A stretch of DNA of 64,000 bases. Source: Mycolicibacterium stellerae (lineage in GTDB: Bacteria > Actinomycetota > Actinomycetes > Mycobacteriales > Mycobacteriaceae). Positions 34,268 through 42,423 of this stretch are shown one piece after another (position 1 is the first letter of the stretch; each line of letters opens with the position of its first letter). The translations under genes and the position numbers were made by a program. Where the stretch lies: assembly GCF_003719305.1 (NCBI RefSeq), contig NZ_RARC01000029.1, positions 22,754-86,753 of the forward strand. Reading direction: 5' to 3'. The notes beneath the pieces were generated by a model. The model was not told the origin of the DNA. It was given only the letters and a program-made list of their open reading frames with translations, and ran no database searches.

Positions 34268-35370
34268 GCCGCCAACCGCGCTTCCTTGGCTCGCCTGATG
34301 GCGTCGATGATGTCGTGGTCGGTCGCGGTGCCGATCAGCGCACCGGATTCGTCGGTGACCACGCAGCGACCGCTGGGGCTCGACAGGGCCGAGTTCAACA
34401 GGTCGCGCAGAGGGTCGCGCCGAGATGCAGACGTGCCGCTGAGGTTGATGTCGCTGGCTGTCACGGAATCGCCTCGCACGCTGTCGCTGTCGACCCAGCC
34501 GATCGGCACCTTGTTGGCGTCGACCGCCAGCACCCACCGTCCGTTTCCTGACGGCATATCCGAAACGCGCTGCCCGACCGTAATCGTCGGCTCGTCGGAC
34601 AGCTGCAGCAGGCTGTCGCAGTTCTCGAAGCCCAGCGCCCGGTAGCCTCGCGCCGATCCGACGAAATCGGCGACGAACGTGTCGCTCGGTGCGGCGAGCA
34701 GCTCGGCAGGCGACGCGGCTTGTGCGAGCGTGCCGCCCTGGCGTAACACCACAACTTGATCACCCAGCTTGAGCGCCTCGTCGATGTCGTGTGTGACCAT
34801 CACGATCGTTTTGGAGATGTCGGCCTGCAGACGAAGGAATTCATCCTGCAGCTGACTTCGAACGATCGGATCCACCGCACTGAAGGGTTCGTCCATCAGC
34901 AGGAAGGGCGGGTCGGTCGCGAGTGCCCGCGCCACCCCGACCCGCTGTTGCTGTCCCCCGGACAGCTGCCATGGGTACCGCTTTGCGAACTTGGCGTCGA
35001 GCCCGACCCGCTCAAGGAGTTCCATTGCCGCCGAACGGGTTTCCTTCTTGCCGCCGCCGAGCAGCCGCGGAAGCGCCGCGACGTTGTCGACGACGGTGCG
35101 GTGCGGGAACAGGCCCGCATTCTGGATGACGTAGCCGATCCGCCTGCGCAGCGTCACCCGGTCGAGTGTCTGGGTGTCGACTCCCTCGAGTTGGATGGTG
35201 CCCGACGACGGCTCAATAAGGCGGTTGACCATCCGCATGGACGTGGTCTTCCCGCAGCCCGACGGGCCGACCAGCGTGGTGATCTTTCCGGCAGGGGCGG
35301 TGATGGTGAGATTGTCCACCGCGACAGTGCCGTCGGGATACACCTTGGAGACGTTGTCGAACGTGATCAT
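34264..35370 (-). CDS. OpuC/ProV-type ABC ATPase with CBS-like C-terminus
   Basis: The protein has 368 residues: Walker A GPSGCGKTT near 36-44, Q-loop, VIQNAGLFPHRTVVDN near 81-96 (hallmark of glycine-betaine/choline transporters), signature LSGGQQQR near 134-141, Walker B LLMDEPFSAVD near 154-164. The last 120 residues, with RCVVTDESGALIGTATDHDII near 334-354, form a CBS-pair-like region that in OpuA senses ionic strength. ATGA overlap follows the IclR gene, making regulator and transporter co-translated. Confidence 0.88.
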   Translation of the reverse strand: MITFDNVSKVYPDGTVAVDNLTITAPAGKITTLVGPSGCGKTTSMRMVNRLIEPSSGTIQLEGVDTQTLDRVTLRRRIGYVIQNAGLFPHRTVVDNVAALPRLLGGGKKETRSAAMELLERVGLDAKFAKRYPWQLSGGQQQRVGVARALATDPPFLLMDEPFSAVDPIVRSQLQDEFLRLQADISKTIVMVTHDIDEALKLGDQVVVLRQGGTLAQAASPAELLAAPSDTFVADFVGSARGYRALGFENCDSLLQLSDEPTITVGQRVSDMPSGNGRWVLAVDANKVPIGWVDSDSVRGDSVTASDINLSGTSASRRDPLRDLLNSALSSPSGRCVVTDESGALIGTATDHDIIDAIRRAKEARLAA

Positions 35371-36050
35371 GACTGTCCTTCTGGGAGGGTTGATTTCGAT
35401 GCACGACTCAGCCGGGCGGAGACATCCTCCGTCGCGCGCATCAACATCCGGCCGTATTCCGCGGCCTGTTTTTTGGTGAGCCGGTAGCTCGGAATCACCA
35501 GGCTCATCGCGGCAATGATTCGTGCTTCCGAATGGAGCGGAGACGCGATCGCCGTGACGTCAGCCTCGACCCCGCGCTCGACCACCACGTATCCGACATC
35601 GGGAACTCGGCCGCGAAGCACTCGGCCTGCCGCCGATTTTTCGAGCGGCACCGTTCGGCCGACCCAGCTGGTGTGCCGGACGGAGTGGGTTCCCTCGACG
35701 ATCCCGATGTACAGGGCGGTCGCGCCGTGCCCTTCGACAGAAAGGTATGCGGACTCGCCCGTTTCGGCGACGAGCTTCTCCATCGTCGGCTTCGCGAGAT
35801 CGACGAGCGACTCGTTGGACAATGCCTGCGCCCCGAGCTGGATCAGACGCGTGCCAGGCCGATACATGCCGCCCGACTCATCCCGGCTGATGAATCCGGT
35901 GGTCTCCAGCGTGCGCAGCAGCCGCAATGCGGTACTCGGGGCCAGATCGCAATCCCTGGCACTGTCAGCAAGATTGGCGCCGCCTCTCTCGCAGATGGTC
36001 GCGAGCAGCGCGAGCGCGCGCTCGACTGTCCGCGTCGACGGTTCGGCCAC
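35367..36050 (-). CDS. IclR family transcriptional regulator
   Basis: The 227-residue protein has an N-terminal winged helix (TVERALALLATICERGGANLADSARDCDL abbreviated, near 8-36; STALRLLRTLETTGFI near 39-54) and a C-terminal effector domain (SAYLSVEGHGATALYIG near 97-113, VGRTVPLEKSAAGRVLRG near 128-145). GTG at 36050 follows AGGAGG at 5 nt. It is first in the leftward transporter operon and divergent from the lyase, so it is the likely switch for both; the inducer should be the transported compound or a product. Confidence 0.88.
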   Translation of the reverse strand: MAEPSTRTVERALALLATICERGGANLADSARDCDLAPSTALRLLRTLETTGFISRDESGGMYRPGTRLIQLGAQALSNESLVDLAKPTMEKLVAETGESAYLSVEGHGATALYIGIVEGTHSVRHTSWVGRTVPLEKSAAGRVLRGRVPDVGYVVVERGVEADVTAIASPLHSEARIIAAMSLVIPSYRLTKKQAAEYGRMLMRATEDVSARLSRASKSTLPEGQS

Positions 36051-36201
36051 TGCGACCTCCTCTCGCTGGGCTGAAAGCTACGAGGGCGTTGTTCCGGCGA
36101 GTTCCATTAAGTAAAAATCAATTTTCATCTAGCGGCAAGACCTAATTTTGGCGATGATAGATCCACCTCGCCCGTCGGCGATAGCGAAGAAGGAGAAATT
36201 C
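36051..36201. promoter_or_regulatory. Divergent IclR/lyase control region
   Basis: This 151-bp spacer contains an AT-rich core, AAAAT-CA-ATTTT (36114-36125), preceded by GTTCCATTAAG (36101-36111) that resembles an IclR half site. The rightward gene has AAGGAG (36190-36195) before ATG 36202. No -35/-10 pair is convincing in either direction. Confidence 0.4.
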
Positions 36202-37662
36202 ATGCTCGACCTCGACGGATCCGCGACCATCGCGGACGTGGTGCGCCTCGCGGACCGTCGCGACCATGTCTCGGTATCGCCTGCGACTTTGGCGGCGGTC
36301 GGACGTGCCCACCAGATCGCGGCGGAGCTCAGCACGCGGTATGACATCTACGGCCGAACAACGGGCGTAGGCGCGAACCGCGCTGCTCAGGTGCCTACCG
36401 GCGATTCCGACTACGGCATGCGACTGCTTCGCAGCCACGCCGTAGACGCAGGGGATCCGCTCGACGATCGAACGGTTCGAGCGATGCTAGCTGTCCGGCT
36501 CATCCAGCTGTGTGTGCCTGGCGCGGGACTCGATCCCGCCATCCTTCGTGGCTTGGAGACGATGCTCAACGAAGACGCCCTACCCGAGCTTAGGCAGTAC
36601 GCGTCGATCGGAACCGGCGACCTCGCACCTCTGGCAGGCACGGCACTCACGTTGATCGGAGAGCGGCCCGCATCCAAGCCGTTGACACCGATGACGCCGT
36701 GGGGCGCCGACAGCGCGCTGCCCTTCATGAGCAGCAGCGCTCTGACAATCGGGCGCGGCTGTCTGGCGATGGAGGAGCTTTCCCGCCTCGAACACGCATC
36801 GAGCGCGATCTACGCGCTGAGTTTCCTTGCGCTCGACGGCAATCCTCAAGCCCTTTCGTCGATTGCGGCTCGGGCGGCGGCGGCGCCCTATGCGGAAGCG
36901 GTTGCCGACCGCCTTCGCGAAATTCTCACGACGAAGGGCCGGCCAGACTCGCGTCCCGCCCGCATTCAGGACCCATACGGACTTCGGGTTTACCCGGTCG
37001 CGCAGGCGAGTTTGGTGGCGTCGTTGCATTCGCTCGAGGGGCAGCTAGAGCGGACGCTCAACACCGCGCAGGAAAATCCGCTCTTTGATATCGAGAACGA
37101 ATCCGTGATCCATCACGGATCGTTCTATCAGGCGTCGCTGTCGCTTGAACTCGACGGGACCACGCTCGGGCTGGCCCTGACCGCACCGATCACGCATTCT
37201 CGAATCAGATTGCTCAATGATCCGGATACCAACGGCGGCAATGCCTTCCTGGCCGCAGATGCGGACGGATCATCCGGTCTGATGATGGTCGAGTACGTCG
37301 CCGCCGGTGCGATCGCCGAGATCCGTAACGCAGCGCAGCCTGCCTCTGCGGGCACCCTCGTGTTGTCGCGCGGTGCGGAGGAGGATGCCACCTTCGCTTC
37401 CCAGGGCGTGCAACAACTCGAGCGGTCTATCGCCGCCTACCGGGTTCTGCTGTGCTGCGAGCTCGTCGGCGCGGTCCGGCTGTTGCGCCAGCGCGGCCTC
37501 GACACGCGGTTCGGCGGGGTCGTCGGCGAAACGCTTGTGTTGGCGGACGTGCTGCCGCGCAATGACGAGGACCGTGATCTCCGCGGCGATATCGCGCTGG
37601 CCGAGTCCGTGCTTGACAGCATCGGACGACTCGTTGCGGGGGAACCTGCGTCTGGGGGTTAG
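36202..37662 (+). CDS. Aromatic amino acid lyase (HAL/PAL superfamily) with atypical MIO motif
   Basis: The protein has 486 residues, slightly shorter than histidine ammonia-lyases (about 510). Conserved are Tyr50 in YGRTTGVG (HAL Tyr53 region), IQDPYGLR near 255-262 (HAL Arg283), NTAQENPLFD and the AEEDATFAS segment holding the HAL Glu414 equivalent. The tripeptide that forms the MIO electrophile is not Ala-Ser-Gly: residues 134-145 read ASIGTGDLAPLA, so Gly137-Thr138-Gly139 takes its place. The HAL Asn195 loop (NGT) reads MSSS (176-179). It may be an ergothioneine/hercynine-type lyase, another ammonia-lyase, or an altered chemistry. ATG 36202 has AAGGAG at 6 nt. Confidence 0.8.
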   Translation: MLDLDGSATIADVVRLADRRDHVSVSPATLAAVGRAHQIAAELSTRYDIYGRTTGVGANRAAQVPTGDSDYGMRLLRSHAVDAGDPLDDRTVRAMLAVRLIQLCVPGAGLDPAILRGLETMLNEDALPELRQYASIGTGDLAPLAGTALTLIGERPASKPLTPMTPWGADSALPFMSSSALTIGRGCLAMEELSRLEHASSAIYALSFLALDGNPQALSSIAARAAAAPYAEAVADRLREILTTKGRPDSRPARIQDPYGLRVYPVAQASLVASLHSLEGQLERTLNTAQENPLFDIENESVIHHGSFYQASLSLELDGTTLGLALTAPITHSRIRLLNDPDTNGGNAFLAADADGSSGLMMVEYVAAGAIAEIRNAAQPASAGTLVLSRGAEEDATFASQGVQQLERSIAAYRVLLCCELVGAVRLLRQRGLDTRFGGVVGETLVLADVLPRNDEDRDLRGDIALAESVLDSIGRLVAGEPASGG

Positions 37663-37672
37663 CCTCGACCGA

Positions 37673-38836
37673 ATGAGCGTCTCTCTTCGCGCCGGGATCC
37701 CGCCGTTCTATGTGATGGACGTGTGGCTGGCCGCCGCCGAACGTCAGCGCACGCACGGCGACCTGGTGAACCTGTCGGCAGGCCAGCCGAGCGCAGGAGC
37801 CCCCACTGCGGTGCGCACCGCGGCCAAAGCCGCGCTCGACAACACAGTGCTCGGTTACACGGTCGCGCTCGGCATCCCCGAACTGCGCACGGCGATCGCG
37901 GGCTCCTATCAATCCCGGCACGGGCTGCTCGTCGATCCCAATGACGTGGTGGTGACCACCGGCTCGTCGGGCGGGTTCCTGCTGGCATTCCTGGCCTGTT
38001 TCGACGTCGGTGACCGCGTCGCGATCGGCAGCCCCGGATATCCGTGCTACCGCAACATCCTTTCGGCGCTCGGCTGTGAGGTCGTCGAGATCCCGTGCGG
38101 CCCCGAGTCCAGGTTCCAGCCAACCGCGCAGATGCTCGCGGAAATCGATCCGCCTGTGCAGGGTGTGATCGTCGCGAGCCCGGCCAACCCGACCGGCACC
38201 GTGATTCCCCCCGACGAGCTGGCGGCGATCGCGTCGTGGTGTGCGGAGTCGGGCGTTCGGCTGGTCAGTGACGAGGTCTATCACGGCCTGGTGTACGAGG
38301 GCGCTCCTGACACCAGCTGCGCATGGGAGACATCGCGGGAAGCCGTTGTGGTGAACAGCTTTTCGAAATACTTCGCGATGACCGGCTGGCGGCTGGGCTG
38401 GCTGCTGGTGCCGCAGGAGCTGCAACGTGCGGTGGATTGCCTGACCGGCAACTTCACCATCTGCCCGCCCGTGCTGTCGCAGATCGCCGCGGTTTCGGCG
38501 TTCACGCCGGAGTCGATCGCCGAGTCCGACGCGCTGCTGCACCACTATGCCGCCAACCGGCAACTGCTGCTGACCGGGCTTCGACAGATCGGCATCGACC
38601 GGCTCGCACCGACCGACGGCGCGTTCTACGTCTACGCCGACGTCTCGCACCTGACCGGCGACTCGCTGTCGTTCTGCTCCAAACTGCTGGCCGACACCGG
38701 CGTCGCGATCGCGCCGGGCATCGATTTCGACACCCAGCGCGGCGGTTCGTTCGTCCGGCTGTCGTTCGCCGGCCCGACCGGCGACATCGACGAGGCACTG
38801 CGTCGCATCGGCGAGTTTGCCGGACGGTCTGGATAG
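37673..38836 (+). CDS. aspB: PLP-dependent aminotransferase AspB (Rv3565-type)
   Basis: This 387-residue fold-type I aminotransferase has TTGSSGGFLLAFLACFDVGD near 99-118 (PLP phosphate), ASPANPTGT near 164-172 (Asn), SDEVYHGLVY near 200-209 (Asp-Tyr), NSFSKYFAMTGWRLGW near 227-242 (Schiff-base Lys) and FVRLSFAG near 361 (Arg). ATG at 37673 lies 10 nt after the lyase stop. In M. tuberculosis this gene ends the KstR2-controlled fadD3 operon. Here it is separated from fadE33 by the inserted cassette, has no visible KstR2 box, and should follow the lyase promoter. Confidence 0.87.
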   Translation: MSVSLRAGIPPFYVMDVWLAAAERQRTHGDLVNLSAGQPSAGAPTAVRTAAKAALDNTVLGYTVALGIPELRTAIAGSYQSRHGLLVDPNDVVVTTGSSGGFLLAFLACFDVGDRVAIGSPGYPCYRNILSALGCEVVEIPCGPESRFQPTAQMLAEIDPPVQGVIVASPANPTGTVIPPDELAAIASWCAESGVRLVSDEVYHGLVYEGAPDTSCAWETSREAVVVNSFSKYFAMTGWRLGWLLVPQELQRAVDCLTGNFTICPPVLSQIAAVSAFTPESIAESDALLHHYAANRQLLLTGLRQIGIDRLAPTDGAFYVYADVSHLTGDSLSFCSKLLADTGVAIAPGIDFDTQRGGSFVRLSFAGPTGDIDEALRRIGEFAGRSG

Positions 38837-38936
38837 GAGCGCGCGCGCCGCCGAAACTTGTGATCGGTAGGCCATCGCCCTTGTCTAATTGTTACGAGGC
38901 CGACGACGGCCCAATGACATAGGACAGGAGACGGCT

Positions 38937-39278
38937 ATTATCCGTACCATCGTTGGATTGGCGGCCGCCGCCGTGGTGACCGCCGGTCTGGGCCTTGGCG
39001 GCGGTGTCGCCCAGGCTGACGACGGTGGTTGGGGCCCACCGCACCACTGGTGCCCGGGAGAAGAACCCGTGCCTGCAACCGGTAATCACGTCACCGACCC
39101 ACTGAATTGGGACTGGAACGTCTGTCACACCTACTACTACTTGTGGCCGGGAATGGGCAACGTCTCCAACATGATCTGGGACGGCGAGAATCCCCCGCCC
39201 AAACCTGGACCGCCGGTGGCCGTGTACTGCGATCCGGTTGGGTTCTTGCAGAACTGCCGGATTGACAACCACCCGTAG
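38937..39278 (+). CDS. Small secreted cysteine-containing protein with probable ATT start
   Basis: The protein has about 113 residues. IRTIVGLAAAAVVTAGLG is a signal peptide ending AQA-DDG (cleavage near residue 30). The mature part is rich in Trp, Pro and Tyr with four Cys (HHWCPGEE, WNVCHTY, VYCDPVG, FLQNCRI), which would make two disulfides outside the cell. No ATG, GTG or TTG lies at the right place; ATT at 38937 has AGGAGA 5 nt upstream and begins just before the signal peptide. TTG at 38889 is the only conventional alternative and would add 16 polar residues. Function unknown; such proteins are common in mycobacteria. Confidence 0.7.
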   Translation: MIRTIVGLAAAAVVTAGLGLGGGVAQADDGGWGPPHHWCPGEEPVPATGNHVTDPLNWDWNVCHTYYYLWPGMGNVSNMIWDGENPPPKPGPPVAVYCDPVGFLQNCRIDNHP

Positions 39279-39291
39279 ACAGCCCTCGAAC

Positions 39292-40038
39292 CTAGCGTGC
39301 GCTCCAGCCACCGTCCATGGTGTAGGAGGCGCCGGTCACCATTGCGGCGTCCGGCGATGCGAGCCAACCAACCAGGGCTGCAACCTCTTCCGGCTCGAGG
39401 AGCCGTTTTATCGCGCTCTCCTTCAAAAGGACGTCCTCGGTGACCTCCTGCTCCGGGATGCCGTGGGTGCGGGCCTGGTCGGCGATCTGCTTGGTCACCA
39501 ACGGCGTGCGCACGTACCCCGGATTGACACAGTTGCTCGTCACCCCGTGCGGGCCACCCTCGAGCGCGGTCACCTTGGACAGTCCCTCGAGTGCGTGCTT
39601 GGCCGTCACGTAGGCGACCTTGTACTCCGAGGCACGCAGGCCGTGCACCGACGAGATGTTGATGATGCGCCCGAAGCCGTTGTCGTACATATGCGGCAGC
39701 GCGCCCCGGATCAGCAGGAAGGGCGCCTCCACCATGAGGGTGAGCATGAACCGGAAGCGGTCGGGCGGAAATTCGGCGATGGGGCTGACATGCTGGATCC
39801 CCGCATTGTTGACCAGGATGTCGGTCTCCAGCTGCAACTGCTCCAACGCGGAAGCGTCGGAAAGATCTATGGGCCAGGCCTTTCCACCGACTTCATCCGC
39901 AACGGACTTGGCGCCGACATCGTCGAGGTCCGCGACGGTCACAACGGCTCCACGCGCGGCAAGCTCGCGGGCGCACGCCGCGCCGATGCCGCTCGCCCCA
40001 CCGGTGACGACGGCGGTGCGCCCTTCGAGCGACGTCAC
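39292..40038 (-). CDS. D-3-hydroxybutyrate dehydrogenase
   Basis: This 248-residue SDR oxidises 3-hydroxybutyrate to acetoacetate with NAD. Besides TGGASGIG (12-19), NNAG (77-80), Tyr143 and Lys147, all four substrate-binding residues known from the Pseudomonas enzyme are present with a constant offset: Gln82, His132, Lys140 and Gln184. That makes the substrate call strong for an SDR. GTG at 40038 overlaps the stop of the MHS transporter gene (GTGA), so uptake and oxidation are coupled and probably run by the divergent LysR regulator. Confidence 0.87.
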   Translation of the reverse strand: MTSLEGRTAVVTGGASGIGAACARELAARGAVVTVADLDDVGAKSVADEVGGKAWPIDLSDASALEQLQLETDILVNNAGIQHVSPIAEFPPDRFRFMLTLMVEAPFLLIRGALPHMYDNGFGRIINISSVHGLRASEYKVAYVTAKHALEGLSKVTALEGGPHGVTSNCVNPGYVRTPLVTKQIADQARTHGIPEQEVTEDVLLKESAIKRLLEPEEVAALVGWLASPDAAMVTGASYTMDGGWSAR

Positions 40039-41384
40039 CGAACCCCGGCCTTCGCCAGGTCGTCGCGGTCGGCCTCGTCGAGGGATTCGAGGTCAAGCCC
40101 GTTGGTCTCGCGCAGATAGAACACCGCGACGAGCGTGATCGCCGCAGAGGTGGCCAGGTAGATCGCGATCGGCACCCAGGAGTCGTAGATCTGCAGCAGC
40201 TTGACGGAGATGGCAGGCGCCGCGGAGCCCGCGACGATCGAGGTGACCTGATAGCCAAGTGACACACCGGAATACCGCATCCTGGTCGGGAACATCTCGG
40301 CCATGATCGCCGGTTGCGGCGCATACATCAGCGAGTGGATGACCAGACCGATGACGATGGCGGCGATGATCAGCAGATAGTTGGCGCTGTCCATCATCGG
40401 GAACGCAAAGAAGCCCCAGGTGGCCGCGAGCACGGTGCCGACGAAGTAGACCGGCCTGCGGCCGACCCGGTCGGCCAGCCTGCCAGCCAGTGGAATGGCG
40501 ACGAAGTGCACGGCGTGCGCGACGAGCATGTAGCGCAGGATCGCGTTGGTGTCCACGCCGACATGAACCTTGAGGTAGGTGATCGAGACGATGACGACCA
40601 GGTAGTACATGACGTTCTCGGCGAACCGCAGGCCCATCGCGGTGAACACTCCACGCGGATAACGCTTGAACACCTCCACGACGCCGTAGGAGACGGCCTT
40701 GACGCGCTCTACTTCCTCTTGTGCCGCAACGAAGATCGGCGCATCGCTCACCTTGGTCCGGATGTAGTAACCGATGAGCACCACCACCGCGGACAGCCAG
40801 AACGCGACCCGCCATCCCCAGGACAGGAAGTCCTCCTCGGACAGCGTTGCGGTCAGCACCCACAGCACGATCGTCGCGAGCATGTTGCCGACGGGCACCG
40901 CAGCCTGCGGCCAACTGGCCCAGAAACCCCGACTCTTGTTCGGGCTGTGTTCGGCCACCAGCAGCACGGCGCCGCCCCACTCACCGCCGACCGCGAATCC
41001 CTGAAGGAAGCGCAGGACCACCAGCAGCACCGGCGCCCAGATGCCGATCTGGTCAAGGGTCGGCAGGCAGCCCATCAGGAACGTGACGACGCCGACGAGC
41101 AAGATGGCGAACTGCAGCAGTTTCTTGCGTCCGTACTTGTCGCCGAAGTGCCCGAACACCACGCCGCCGAGTGGGCGGGCGATGAATCCGACCGCATAGG
41201 TCAGCAGCGCGGCAAAGATGGCGCCGTATGCGCTGTCGCTCGCCGGGAAGAACACCTTGTTGAAGACCAGCGTGGCCGCGGTGCCGTAGAGGAAGAACTC
41301 GTACCACTCGACGACGGTGCCCGCCATCGAGGCCGCCACGACGCGCTTGAGTCCGGTCGGGGCCGACAAGGAATCGCCGGTCAT
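40035..41384 (-). CDS. MHS-family MFS transporter (metabolite:H+ symporter)
   Basis: The 449-residue protein has 12 membrane helices. The N-terminal AASMAGTVVEWYEFFLYGTAA near 17-37 is the MHS hallmark, followed by RPLGGVVFGHFGDKYGRKKLL near 70-90 (MFS loop 2-3), LRFLQGFAVGGEWGGAVLL near 119-137, and the second-half repeat LAGRLADRVGRRPVYF near 287-302. ATG at 41384 follows AAGGAG. Substrate is probably a short carboxylate, 3-hydroxybutyrate being favoured by the coupled dehydrogenase. Confidence 0.87.
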   Translation of the reverse strand: MTGDSLSAPTGLKRVVAASMAGTVVEWYEFFLYGTAATLVFNKVFFPASDSAYGAIFAALLTYAVGFIARPLGGVVFGHFGDKYGRKKLLQFAILLVGVVTFLMGCLPTLDQIGIWAPVLLVVLRFLQGFAVGGEWGGAVLLVAEHSPNKSRGFWASWPQAAVPVGNMLATIVLWVLTATLSEEDFLSWGWRVAFWLSAVVVLIGYYIRTKVSDAPIFVAAQEEVERVKAVSYGVVEVFKRYPRGVFTAMGLRFAENVMYYLVVIVSITYLKVHVGVDTNAILRYMLVAHAVHFVAIPLAGRLADRVGRRPVYFVGTVLAATWGFFAFPMMDSANYLLIIAAIVIGLVIHSLMYAPQPAIMAEMFPTRMRYSGVSLGYQVTSIVAGSAAPAISVKLLQIYDSWVPIAIYLATSAAITLVAVFYLRETNGLDLESLDEADRDDLAKAGVR

Positions 41385-41434
41385 GGGTAGCTCCTTCACA
41401 TGTGACGTGGGACACAGACCTGTGTGAGTATTCA

Positions 41435-41454
41435 TGCAGGTACCCAAACCTGCA
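41435..41454. promoter_or_regulatory. Operator candidate 1 in the MHS/LysR divergent region
   Basis: TGCAGGT-N6-ACCTGCA is a perfect 7-bp-arm inverted repeat, 51 bp upstream of the MHS start and 52 bp before the LysR start. Likely target of the LysR protein. Confidence 0.55.
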
Positions 41455-41475
41455 ATGGCCAAAACTGCAGGAAGT

Positions 41476-41493
41476 ATCTGCGAAAATGCAGAT
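41476..41493. promoter_or_regulatory. Operator candidate 2 in the MHS/LysR divergent region
   Basis: ATCTGC-N6-GCAGAT is a perfect inverted repeat with the same 6-nt spacer as the site at 41435; the centres are 40 bp apart. It ends 12 bp before the LysR ATG, so binding here would repress lysR (autoregulation). Confidence 0.55.
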
Positions 41494-41505
41494 GTGCCGC
41501 CCTCC

Positions 41506-42420
41506 ATGACCCCGCCCTCGGGTCGACGGCCGAGCGCCGACGACCTCCTCGTGTTGCTGGCCGTCGGCCGGTCCGGCCGCTACACCACGGCCGCAGAGGA
41601 ACTCGGTCTCAACCACACCACGATCTCGCGCCGCATCGCCGCGCTCGAGGAGTCGATCGGCGGGCGGGTGCTGGCCCGCGTCGCGGGCGGCTGGGAATTG
41701 ACCGACCTCGGGCGGGAGGCGCTCGCGGCCGCCGAGGCGGTTGATTCGGCGGTGCGCTCGCTGTCCACCGACGCCCACGGCTCGCGGGGACTCGAAGGGG
41801 TGGTCCGAATCTCGGCGACCGACGGTTTCAGCGCATACATCGCTGCGCCGGCTGCAGCGCAGGTGCAGCGCAGGCATCCGAAGGTAGCCGTGGAGATCGT
41901 GGCGGCCACCCGGCGCGCCACCCAGCAGCGCTCCGGACTCGACATCGAGGTGGTGGTGGGTGAACCGCAGGTGCACCGGGCGGAGGCGATCCGGCTCGGC
42001 GACTACTGCCTCGGGCTGTACGGGGCACACGAGTACCTGACCGAACACGGTTCGCCGCAGAGCATCGAAGATCTTGCGCGCTATCCCTTGGTCTACTTCA
42101 TCGACTCCATGCTCCAGGTCGACGACCTCGACCTGGCGCCGAGTTTCGCCCCTGCCATGCGCGAATCGGTTACGTCGACCAATGTCTTCGTCCACGTCGA
42201 GGCCACCCGCGCCGCCGCGGGCATCGGCCTGCTGCCGTGCTTCATGGCCGACCGACACGACGATCTCGTCCGGGTGTTACCGGAAGCTGTTGTCGTCCAG
42301 TTGAGTTATTGGCTCGTCGCGCGACCAGAGACGCTTCGACGACCCGAGGTGGGCGCCGTGGTGGCTGCGATCCAAAATCGGATGGCCGACCAACACGACG
42401 TACTGCTTGGCGCCCCATGA
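41506..42420 (+). CDS. LysR family transcriptional regulator
   Basis: The 304-residue protein has an N-terminal winged helix (DDLLVLLAVGRSGRYTTAAEELGLNHTTISRRI, abbreviated; residues about 11-43) and a LysR effector domain (VVRISATDGFSAYIAAPAAA near 91-110). I chose ATG 41506; the open frame reaches ATG 41434, but that would translate both operator palindromes. It diverges from the MHS transporter-dehydrogenase pair and is followed by a strong terminator. Confidence 0.85.
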   Translation: MTPPSGRRPSADDLLVLLAVGRSGRYTTAAEELGLNHTTISRRIAALEESIGGRVLARVAGGWELTDLGREALAAAEAVDSAVRSLSTDAHGSRGLEGVVRISATDGFSAYIAAPAAAQVQRRHPKVAVEIVAATRRATQQRSGLDIEVVVGEPQVHRAEAIRLGDYCLGLYGAHEYLTEHGSPQSIEDLARYPLVYFIDSMLQVDDLDLAPSFAPAMRESVTSTNVFVHVEATRAAAGIGLLPCFMADRHDDLVRVLPEAVVVQLSYWLVARPETLRRPEVGAVVAAIQNRMADQHDVLLGAP

Positions 42421-42423
42421 AAA

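Noticed and set aside
37427..38875. 482-residue antisense frame over aspB
   Set aside because: Composition typical of antisense GC-rich frames; aspB has all aminotransferase motifs.
41434..41505. LysR start at 41434
   Set aside because: It would put both operator palindromes inside the coding sequence; ATG 41506 leads directly into the helix-turn-helix domain.
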